DNA of 5,223 nt from Solirubrobacterales bacterium (GTDB taxonomy: Bacteria > Actinomycetota > Thermoleophilia > Solirubrobacterales > Solirubrobacteraceae): positions 1 through 5,223 of the forward strand of contig JAATFK010000478.1 in assembly GCA_015655225.1 (NCBI GenBank). Reading direction: 5' to 3'. This document shows, piece by piece, positions 1 through 4,703 of the stretch; position 1 is the stretch's first letter; every line of letters begins with the position of its first letter. The position numbers were made by a program, and so were the translations under genes. The notes beneath the pieces were generated by a model, which was given only the letters and a program-made list of their open reading frames with translations, ran no database searches and had not been told where the DNA came from.

Positions 1-304
1 GCGCCTCGCCGAAGGTCCCGATCGTCGCCGTCCCGCTCACCAGCTCGCGCACCTCGGCGACCGACGCGGCGGCGCGCGCGGCGGCCGCCAGCGTGCGCTC
101 CGCCTCCGGGCGCAGCGCGCGGCCGGCCTCGGTCAACACGAGCCGGCGCCCGGCGCGGACGAAGAGCGCGACGCCCAGCTCCGCCTCCAGCCGCCGGATC
201 TGGTCCGAGAGCGACGGCTGCGCCATGTAGAGCGCCGCGGCGGCGCCGCTGAAGGTGCCGTGCTCGACGGCCGCGAGGAAGTACTGGAGCTGCTGGAGTG
301 TCAT
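1..304 (-). CDS. LysR-family transcriptional regulator, N-terminal part (cut by left edge)
   Basis: The 101 visible residues form the DNA-binding half of a LysR-type regulator. The protein starts MTLQQLQYFLAAVEHGTFSG. The winged helix-turn-helix spans about residues 3-62, with the family signature AAAALYMAQPSLSDQIRRLE near 21-40 and LGVALFVRAGRRLVLTEAG near 43-61. The linker helix (about 62-92) follows, and the window edge falls just where the effector-binding domain would begin (GTATIGTFGEA). ATG at 304 is the only usable start, because the frame meets a TAG six to nine bases upstream (314-316). No Shine-Dalgarno precedes it. A -10-like TAGGCT (316-311, minus strand) ends six bases before the ATG, so the mRNA may be leaderless. 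The gene is divergent from an EamA transporter, which it probably controls. Family assignment is firm; the effector cannot be told. Confidence 0.93.
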   Translation of the reverse strand, partial: MTLQQLQYFLAAVEHGTFSGAAAALYMAQPSLSDQIRRLEAELGVALFVRAGRRLVLTEAGRALRPEAERTLAAAARAAASVAEVRELVSGTATIGTFGEA

Positions 305-318
305 AGGAGGAGCCTATG
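302..318. promoter_or_regulatory. LysR recognition box (ATAG-N7-CTAT) over the regulator's start codon
   Basis: CATAGG (302-307) and CCTATG (313-318) form a perfect 6-bp inverted repeat around AGGAG. Within it, ATAG-N7-CTAT at 303-317 is the classical LysR box form, with T304-N11-A316 (compare ATAC-N7-GTAT of BenM/CatM). It covers the LysR ATG and its putative -10, which suggests autorepression. Its centre at 310 lies about 66 bp upstream of the probable transporter transcript start near 376, where the recognition site of LysR activators usually sits (about -65). The half-site CTAT recurs at 339-342 and could belong to an activation site. The motif is seen; binding is inferred. Confidence 0.7.
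311..316 (-). promoter_or_regulatory. Putative -10 element of the LysR gene
   Basis: On the minus strand TAGGCT (316 to 311) fits actinobacterial TAnnnT. Counting its last T as -7 puts +1 exactly on A304 of the LysR ATG, implying a leaderless transcript. No clear -35 is visible. A competing hexamer, TAATAG (344-339, minus), would give a leader of about 28 nt. Confidence 0.35.
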
Positions 319-362
319 GATCGCGAAGCACATCAAGGCTATTACATGGTTCGACGAGCGTC

Positions 363-368
363 TAGCTT
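363..368 (+). promoter_or_regulatory. Putative -10 element of the EamA transporter gene
   Basis: TAGCTT fits TAnnnT and ends seven bases before ATG 376, which implies a leaderless mRNA. The -35 zone (about 339-347) has no good TTGACA, as expected for a promoter that needs an activator such as the divergent LysR protein. The assignment rests on spacing alone. Confidence 0.4.
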
Positions 369-375
369 GAGCTGC

Positions 376-1443
376 ATGGCCCAGTTCGCTCCCACCCTCG
401 CTCCCGCCCAGCCGTCCCGCCCCGCCCGCTCCCGCGAGCGCGAGGGCGTGCTGATGTGCGCGCTCGCGGCCGCCGGCTTCGGCACGATGGCGGTTGTCGC
501 GAAGCTCGCCTACCGAACCGGCATCGACGTCGTCTCGCTGCTCGCGATCCGCTTCACGATCGCGGCCGTCGTGCTGTGGCTGATCGCCCTGCACTGCGGC
601 GTCGCGCGCGTCCCCGGCTGGCGGATCGGACTGATCTCGCTCGCGATCGGGCTCGGCAGCTACAGCCTCGAGTCGGGCCTCTTCTACGCGTCGCTGACGC
701 GCATCGACGCGTCCCTCGCCGAGCTGCTGCTGTTCAGCTACCCGGCGCTCGTGGTGCTCGGCGCGATCGCCCTGCGGCGCGAGCGCGGCTCGCGGCGGCG
801 CTTCGTCGCGCTCGGGCTCGCGACCGCCGGCGTCGGCCTCGTACTGGCCGGCGGCCACCCCGGCTCGCTCGACCCGCTCGGCGTCGTCTTCGCGCTCGGC
901 GCCGCCGTGATGTACGCGACCTACGTGCTGGTCGCCGACGCGCTCGCCGGCCGCATCCACCCGCTCGCGTTCGCGGCGCTCGTCTGCACAGGCGCGGCGA
1001 TCGCCTTCACCTCCGCCGGCGGCGCGTCCGGCACGCTCCAGCTCGCGCTCCCCGCCGCCGCCTGGGGCTACGCGGCGCTGATCGCACTGCTCTCGACCGT
1101 CCTCTCGCTGACCGCCTTCCTCGGCGGCGTCGCGCGACTCGGGCCCGGCCGCGCGAGCATCGTCTCGACGCTCGAGCCGCCGATCACCGTCGCGGCCGCG
1201 TTCGTCGCCTTCGGCGAAGTGCTCGGACCGGTCCAGCTGCTGGGTGGCGCGGCGGTCCTGATGGGCGTGCTGGTGATCCAGCTGCCGGGTAGGATCGCGA
1301 GACCGTGGCGCTCCCGCTCTCCCCGCCCGTCCCACCGCAGCTCGCGCGCTCACGTGTCGCGCTCCCGGATGGCGACGGCTGGGCATACGAGCCCAAGTTC
1401 GACGGGTTCCGTGCGATCGCGTTCGTCGATGATCGGGAGCTGA
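376..1443 (+). CDS. EamA/DMT-superfamily transporter with ten membrane helices
   Basis: This inner-membrane protein of the drug/metabolite transporter superfamily is probably an exporter of a small metabolite; the substrate is unknown. Ten hydrophobic segments are readable, from GVLMCALAAAGFGTMAVVAK to GPVQLLGGAAVLMGVLVIQL. They make two EamA repeats of five helices, and the last pair carries the hallmark pattern LEPPITVAAAFVAFGE. I place the start at ATG 376. The frame is open back to ATG 316, which follows a perfect AGGAGG at 305-310, but the twenty codons between them (gat, gaa, gca, cat, caa, tat, gtt, cga, tct, ttg and others) are AT-ending and unlike coding DNA here. From 376 the protein has 355 residues, against roughly 300 for the family. 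The core ends near 1290 (LPGR); the last ~50 residues are Ser/Arg-rich and overlap the ligase gene. It is divergent from, and probably regulated by, the LysR gene. Confidence 0.88.
   Translation: MAQFAPTLAPAQPSRPARSREREGVLMCALAAAGFGTMAVVAKLAYRTGIDVVSLLAIRFTIAAVVLWLIALHCGVARVPGWRIGLISLAIGLGSYSLESGLFYASLTRIDASLAELLLFSYPALVVLGAIALRRERGSRRRFVALGLATAGVGLVLAGGHPGSLDPLGVVFALGAAVMYATYVLVADALAGRIHPLAFAALVCTGAAIAFTSAGGASGTLQLALPAAAWGYAALIALLSTVLSLTAFLGGVARLGPGRASIVSTLEPPITVAAAFVAFGEVLGPVQLLGGAAVLMGVLVIQLPGRIARPWRSRSPRPSHRSSRAHVSRSRMATAGHTSPSSTGSVRSRSSMIGS
1290..1295 (+). promoter_or_regulatory. Putative -10 element of the ligase gene, inside the transporter frame
   Basis: TAGGAT ends nine bases before the GTG start at 1305, so the ligase could have its own leaderless or near-leaderless transcript. 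The overlapping GGTAGGA (1288-1294) could instead act as a weak, rather distant Shine-Dalgarno for translation from the transporter mRNA. The sequence does not decide between the two. Confidence 0.3.
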
Positions 1444-2249
1444 GGCTCCAGTCGCGCAGCGGCAGACCGCTGGACCGCTACTTCCCCGAGCTGGCGTTCG
1501 AGCCCGGCCGCTACGTGCTCGACGGCGAGATCGTGATCGACGGCGCCGGCGACCTGCAGGACTTCGACGCGCTGTCGCAGCGGATCCATCCGGCGGCGTC
1601 GCGGATCGAGCTGCTCTCGCGTGAGACGCCGGCCCGCTTCGTCGCCTTCGACCTGCTCGCCGACGGCGACGACCTGCTGCTGGAGCGCCCGTTCACTGAG
1701 CGCCGCGCGGCGCTCGAGGCACTCGCGCCGGACGGCGCCGACCTGACGCCGATCGTCTACGCGGCGGCCGAGGCGGAGGGCTGGCTGCGCTCCGCCGAGG
1801 GCGTGATCGCGAAGCAGCTCGACGCGCCCTACCGGCCCGGCGAGCGCACCGGGATGGTGAAGGTCAAGCGCGTGCGCACGATCGACGTGGTCGTCGTTGG
1901 CTGGCGTCCCGGCAGAGAGGAGGGGACGGTCGGCTCGCTGATCCTCGGCCTGTACGACGGCGACGGCACGCTGCGCGTCGTCGGTCACACCTCCGGCTTC
2001 AGAGCGGCCGAGAGACGCGCGCTGGTCGCGAGACTCGCGCCGTACGAGACAGGCGAGCGCGGCAGCGCCGACCCGAGTCGTTGGAGAAGCGACAAGGAGC
2101 TGGAGTGGGTCGCGGTGCGGCCCGAGCTGGTGCTGGAGGTCTCCTTCGACCAGGCGAGCGACCACCGCATCCGCCACGGGGCGAAGGTCCAGCGCTGGCG
2201 CGACGACAAGGCGCCGGCCGACTGCCGGATCGAGCAGCTGGCAGACTGA
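1305..2249 (+). CDS. ligC: ATP-dependent DNA ligase, LigC type
   Basis: This enzyme seals DNA nicks through a ligase-AMP intermediate; the LigC family acts in Ku-dependent end joining or as backup repair. It has 314 residues. The nucleotidyltransferase domain (about 1-190) shows motif I EPKFDGFR with catalytic Lys31, SRSGR at 50-54, LDGEIV at 72-77, motif III FVAFDLL at 112-118, motif IV EGVIAK at 165-170 and motif V MVKVKR at 184-189. An OB-fold domain follows, ending in the family's typical GAKVQRWRDDKAPADCRIEQ. GTG 1305 is chosen because LPLSPPVPPQLA before motif I matches the usual LigC N-terminus. It is somewhat shorter than the ~350 residues usual for LigC; the loop before motif IV looks trimmed. 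Its first 139 bases overlap the transporter frame. It has no fused polymerase or nuclease domain; a LigD-type polymerase domain gene lies downstream on the other strand (from 4700). Confidence 0.92.
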   Translation: MALPLSPPVPPQLARSRVALPDGDGWAYEPKFDGFRAIAFVDDRELRLQSRSGRPLDRYFPELAFEPGRYVLDGEIVIDGAGDLQDFDALSQRIHPAASRIELLSRETPARFVAFDLLADGDDLLLERPFTERRAALEALAPDGADLTPIVYAAAEAEGWLRSAEGVIAKQLDAPYRPGERTGMVKVKRVRTIDVVVVGWRPGREEGTVGSLILGLYDGDGTLRVVGHTSGFRAAERRALVARLAPYETGERGSADPSRWRSDKELEWVAVRPELVLEVSFDQASDHRIRHGAKVQRWRDDKAPADCRIEQLAD

Positions 2250-2278
2250 ATTCCGGTCCGGCCCCGCGCCGCGTCCGG

Positions 2279-2316
2279 TAGGGTCGGTCGCCTCCCAAAC
2301 CCCCCGGAGGTGCCGC
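2279..2316 (+). promoter_or_regulatory. Promoter -10 and ribosome binding site of the sulfotransferase-like gene
   Basis: TAGGGT at 2279-2284 fits a -10 and would start the transcript near 2291. GGAGGTG at 2306-2312 is a strong Shine-Dalgarno, with six bases from GGAGG to ATG 2317. CCTCC at 2291-2295 can pair with this GGAGG (seven pairs, 2289-2295 with 2306-2312, counting one G-U), so the very short leader might partly hide its own ribosome site. TCCGGT occurs twice, 22 bp apart (2252-2257 and 2274-2279), just upstream of or touching the -10. Confidence 0.45.
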
Positions 2317-2934
2317 ATGCAGGTGATCGGCGTTGGATTCGGCCGGACGGCGACGATGTCCCTGAGAGGGGCGCTCACCGAGTTGGGTGCGGGCCCGTGC
2401 TTCCACATGATCGACCTGATCAACGGCCCCGAGCGTGAGCGCGACCTCGCGCTCTGGACGCGGATCGCCGACGGCGAGCAGGTTCCCTGGGCGGAGGTCT
2501 TCGACGGCTGGGAGGCGACCGTCGACTGGCCCGGCTGCACGTTCTGGACGGAGCTCGTCGACGCCTTCCCGGACGCGAAGGTGCTGCTCAACGTGCGCGA
2601 CTTCGACGGCTGGTACGCGAGCTCCGCGAACACGCTGCTGGCGATCAAGCAGGCGGCGATCGCCGGCGAGCTAGAGCCGGACGCCAACCGCCCGCAGCCC
2701 TCGCCGCTGCTGTGGGGCGTGATCGAGAGAGTGATCTGGCAGGGCGACTTCCAGGGCCGCTTCGAGGACAGAGACGCGATGCGGACGCTGTACGAGGAGC
2801 GGATCGCGACGATCCGCGCGACGGTGGCGCCCGAGCGGCTGACCGTCTGGAAGATCAGCGACGGCTGGGCGCCGCTCGCGGCGATGCTCGGCGTCGACGT
2901 GCCGGAGACGCCGTCCCCCGGCTGCACGACATGA
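2317..2934 (+). CDS. Sulfotransferase-like P-loop protein (Sulfotransfer_4 type), C-terminus frameshifted
   Basis: The protein resembles the small bacterial sulfotransferase family (Sulfotransfer_4) that may move sulfate from PAPS to an acceptor. The acceptor is unknown and activity is not shown for most members. The N-terminal P-loop-like motif GFGRTATMSLRGALTELG (7-24) is the 5'-phosphosulfate-binding equivalent. GPCFHM (26-31), the TVDWPGCTFWTEL block (68-80), FPDAKVLLNVRDFDGWYASS (84-103) and the late DGWAPLAAMLGVDVPETP (182-199) are all family hallmarks. The start is fixed by GGAGG six bases upstream. As read, the frame stops after 205 residues with the unnatural tail SPGCTT. The expected ending continues one frame back to 2975, which would give 219 residues. 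The gene is convergent with TetR. The family call is good; whether the gene is intact is uncertain. Confidence 0.85.
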   Translation: MQVIGVGFGRTATMSLRGALTELGAGPCFHMIDLINGPERERDLALWTRIADGEQVPWAEVFDGWEATVDWPGCTFWTELVDAFPDAKVLLNVRDFDGWYASSANTLLAIKQAAIAGELEPDANRPQPSPLLWGVIERVIWQGDFQGRFEDRDAMRTLYEERIATIRATVAPERLTVWKISDGWAPLAAMLGVDVPETPSPGCTT

Positions 2935-2975
2935 ACGAGTTCCGCGCCGAGTTCGGGCTGCCGGCGCTCGCCTAG
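2915..2975 (+). other. Out-of-frame C-terminus of the sulfotransferase-like gene (one-base deletion)
   Basis: After ...VPETP the family expects an aromatic-Pro-x-x-(H/N)-D-type ending. Reading one frame back from the C run at 2915-2919 gives PRLHDMNEFRAEFGLPALA and a TAG at 2973-2975. A single missing T (TTC read as TC at 2914) or a missing C would restore a continuous 219-residue protein. The segment keeps the GC-ending codons of coding DNA and stops exactly against the TetR stop. This could be a true mutation, a sequencing slip in the C run, or slippage at CCC during translation. Confidence 0.78.
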
Positions 2976-3616
2976 GCCGTCTCGGCGAGGCCGACCGCGG
3001 TCGCCTCCAGCAGTCGCGTGAGGCGAGGCTCGAAGTCGAGCGCCGCGTGCGCCCAGCGGGGGTTCTCGGCGTACAGCTCGACCAGGGTCGGGGTCGGGTG
3101 CGCGAGCTGCCAGAAGCCGGCAGCGAGTGGGAGCGTGACCGCGAGCAGGCTCTCGATCTGCTCGCCGGCGAGGGTGCTGGCGTCGTCGAGGAGCGCGACG
3201 ATCTCGTCGTAGGCGGCGAACGAGTTCGTCTTGTAGCTCCGGGCGCGCTCGACGTCGACGTCGCCCTCCAGGCTGAGCGGGACGTGCGTCAGCAGGTCGC
3301 AGAAGATCGGCAGCGACGCGATCGTCGTGGAGATCGCGGCGGCGGTCTCGGCCGGGCCGAGGCCGGTGCGCTCGCCCAGCTCGGCTGTGATCGCGTCCCG
3401 CCACTCGCCCCAGCCGCGCTCGGCCAGCTCCAGCAACAGCTCCTCCCGGCTGGCGAAGTAGCGGCGCACGCCCGAGGGGTGCAGCCCGGCGCGCTCGGTC
3501 ACGGCCGCGAGCGTGACGTGACGCACGCCGCCCAGCTCGGCGGCGAGGTCGGCGGCGGCGGCGAGCAGGTCCTCGGCGCGCCGCGCCTTGTTCTCGGGGG
3601 AGCGGGCGCGCTGCAT
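2972..3616 (-). CDS. TetR-family transcriptional repressor
   Basis: The protein has 214 residues, normal for TetR. The N-terminal domain (about 10-65) has helix 1 KARRAEDLLAAAADLAAELG and the helix-turn-helix VTLAAVTERAGLHPSGVRRYF at 34-54, followed by ASREELLLELAERGW. The C-terminal ligand domain carries SLPIFCDLLTHVPLSLEGDVDVERARSYK (101-129), a pattern shared by one TetR subfamily; its ligand cannot be read. The frame opens at ATG 3643, but that codon lies inside operator 1. I prefer ATG 3616, where MQRARSPENKARRAEDLL begins just before helix 1 and a -10-like TACCAT (3630-3625, minus) would give a nearly leaderless mRNA. It is divergent from the MDR oxidoreductase gene. Two matching palindromes, one overlapping its own probable promoter, argue for autorepression. 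Its TAG stop overlaps the restored sulfotransferase stop in CTAG. Confidence 0.92.
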   Translation of the reverse strand: MQRARSPENKARRAEDLLAAAADLAAELGGVRHVTLAAVTERAGLHPSGVRRYFASREELLLELAERGWGEWRDAITAELGERTGLGPAETAAAISTTIASLPIFCDLLTHVPLSLEGDVDVERARSYKTNSFAAYDEIVALLDDASTLAGEQIESLLAVTLPLAAGFWQLAHPTPTLVELYAENPRWAHAALDFEPRLTRLLEATAVGLAETA

Positions 3617-3624
3617 AGGTCGTG

Positions 3625-3630
3625 ATGGTA
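3625..3630 (-). promoter_or_regulatory. Putative -10 element of the TetR gene
   Basis: TACCAT on the minus strand (3630 to 3625) fits TAnnnT and would start transcription near 3618, two bases before the preferred ATG at 3616. Four of its bases lie inside operator 1, so bound repressor would block it. The -35 is not recognisable. Confidence 0.35.
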
Positions 3631-3651
3631 ACGCAGGCGACATGCGTTACC
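3627..3651. promoter_or_regulatory. TetR operator 1, perfect 9-bp palindrome arms
   Basis: GGTAACGCA and TGCGTTACC are exact reverse complements separated by seven bases. The length and symmetry suit a TetR dimer. The site overlaps the TetR -10 and the likely -35 region of the divergent MDR promoter, so one site could control both genes. It shares its core, TAACGCA-N7-TGCGTTA, with operator 2. Confidence 0.8.
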
Positions 3652-3664
3652 GCGGCGGACGTGC

Positions 3665-3670
3665 TACGGT
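3665..3670 (+). promoter_or_regulatory. Putative -10 element of the MDR oxidoreductase gene
   Basis: TACGGT fits TAnnnT and would start transcription near 3677, inside operator 2, leaving a leader of about 43 nt with a Shine-Dalgarno. TAAAAT at 3695-3700 is a second candidate; with it, operator 2 would sit between -35 and -10. Either way repressor at operator 2 would block the promoter. Confidence 0.4.
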
Positions 3671-3674
3671 CGGC

Positions 3675-3697
3675 TTAACGCAATCAGCATGCGTTAA
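3675..3697. promoter_or_regulatory. TetR operator 2, perfect 8-bp palindrome arms
   Basis: TTAACGCA and TGCGTTAA are exact reverse complements separated by seven bases, the same core and spacing as operator 1. The two dyad centres (3639 and 3686) are 47 bp apart. The site covers the probable start of MDR transcription. Two independent copies of one palindrome beside a tetR gene make this a convincing operator pair. Confidence 0.8.
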
Positions 3698-3707
3698 AAT
3701 CTCGACC

Positions 3708-3713
3708 GAAGGA
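3708..3713 (+). promoter_or_regulatory. Shine-Dalgarno that fixes the MDR gene start
   Basis: GAAGGA stands six bases before ATG 3720. The frame is open upstream to an ATG at 3588, but that stretch runs through both operators and into the TetR coding region, so 3720 is the real start. Confidence 0.7.
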
Positions 3714-3719
3714 CACGAC

Positions 3720-4703
3720 ATGAAGGCCATCCAGGTCACCCGCTTCGGCGACCCGAGCGTGCTCGCCGTCGCCGACCTGCCCGATCCGGCGCCCGGCCCC
3801 GGGGAGGTCGCGATCGACGTCAGCCACGCGGCCGTCGGGCTGATCGACGTCTTCCTCCGGCAGGGGCTGTTCAAGGAGCGCGAGGTATTGCCGCAGCCGC
3901 CCTACGTGCCCGGGCTCGAGGTCGCGGGCACGGTGCGCGCGCTCGGCGACGGGGTCACCGGCCTCACGGTCGGCGAGCCGGTCGTGACGCTGTCGGCCGG
4001 CGCCGGCGCCGGCGGGTACGCGTCGGTGTACGTCGCCGACCAGTCCTACGTCTTCTCGACGGCGCGCCACGAGCTCGATCCCGCCCTTGCCGTCGCCATC
4101 GTGCCGAACGGGCTGATGGCCCACGTCGCGCTCACCCGCGCCGTCCGGATCGCCCCCGGCGAGCGTGTGCTCGTGCATGGCGCGCTCGGCGGCTTCGCGT
4201 CGGTCGTCCCCGGCATCGCGCGTCAGCTGGGCGCGTCGCGCGTGGTCGGCACCGTGCGCACCGGGAAGCTCGGCGCGGCCGCCGCGACGCGGCTCCCGTA
4301 CGACGCGATCGTCGACTCGGGGGAGCTGCCGGACGCGCTCGAAGGCGAGCTCTTCGACGTGATCGTCGACCCCGTCGGGGGCGCGCTGCGCACGCAGAGC
4401 CTCGACCTGCTCGCGCCGCTCGGCCGCCTCCTGCTGGTCGGCAACGCGAGCGGCGACTGGGAGCACCGGATCGACAGCAACCGCATCTGGCAGGGCACGA
4501 TCGGAGTCGTGGGGTTCGCGTCGGGCTTCTACCTGCCGACGCACATGGACGAGGTCCCGCCGGCGGCCGAGGCGGCGCTCAGAGCGGCCGCGGCCGGGCT
4601 CGCCGACGTCGAGCTCGAGCGGCTGCCGCTCGCGGACGCCGCGACCGCGCACGAGCGGCTGGAGAGCCACGCGGTCGACGGGCGGATCGTGCTGGAGGTC
4701 TAG
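3720..4703 (+). CDS. Zinc-independent MDR oxidoreductase, NADPH:quinone reductase-like
   Basis: This is a soluble medium-chain reductase of the quinone oxidoreductase (QOR) branch that probably uses NAD(P)H to reduce a quinone or other enone; the substrate is unknown. It has 327 residues, typical of the branch. The N-terminal GroES-like domain runs to about 125, with MKAIQVTRFGDPSVLAVADL at the start and the conserved YVPGLEVAGTVRALGDGV at 62-79. The nucleotide-binding Rossmann domain follows, with RVLVHGALGGFASVVPGIAR (149-168) as the cofactor loop and FDVIVDPVGG further on. The C-terminal ADAATAHERLESHAVDGRIVLEV is the usual MDR ending. The protein contains no cysteine, so it lacks catalytic or structural zinc ligands of the alcohol dehydrogenase type. 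The divergent TetR gene and two operators imply induction when the repressor meets a ligand, perhaps the enzyme's substrate. Its TAG stop shares CTAG with the convergent polymerase gene. Confidence 0.92.
   Translation: MKAIQVTRFGDPSVLAVADLPDPAPGPGEVAIDVSHAAVGLIDVFLRQGLFKEREVLPQPPYVPGLEVAGTVRALGDGVTGLTVGEPVVTLSAGAGAGGYASVYVADQSYVFSTARHELDPALAVAIVPNGLMAHVALTRAVRIAPGERVLVHGALGGFASVVPGIARQLGASRVVGTVRTGKLGAAAATRLPYDAIVDSGELPDALEGELFDVIVDPVGGALRTQSLDLLAPLGRLLLVGNASGDWEHRIDSNRIWQGTIGVVGFASGFYLPTHMDEVPPAAEAALRAAAAGLADVELERLPLADAATAHERLESHAVDGRIVLEV

Noticed and set aside
301..1386. A 361-codon minus-strand frame opposite the transporter
   Set aside because: Highly charged Arg/Glu/Asp/Ala composition, no motifs; it is the complement of a clear ten-helix membrane protein.
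2250..2316. Rho-independent terminator after the ligase gene
   Set aside because: The gap is GC-rich but has no strong stem followed by a T run; the only pairing seen involves the Shine-Dalgarno.
1350..3404. A 684-codon open frame on the minus strand across ligase and sulfotransferase
   Set aside because: It is antisense to genes with clear family motifs, is Arg/Asp/Ala-rich without recognisable domains, and is what very GC-rich DNA produces opposite real genes.
3617..3643. TetR start at ATG 3643
   Set aside because: The codon is part of operator 1 and the nine added residues are not expected before the first helix; ATG 3616 is better placed, though not proven.
3588..3719. Upstream extension of the MDR gene to ATG 3588
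   Set aside because: It would code across both TetR operators and part of the TetR gene; ATG 3720 has a good Shine-Dalgarno and matches the family N-terminus.
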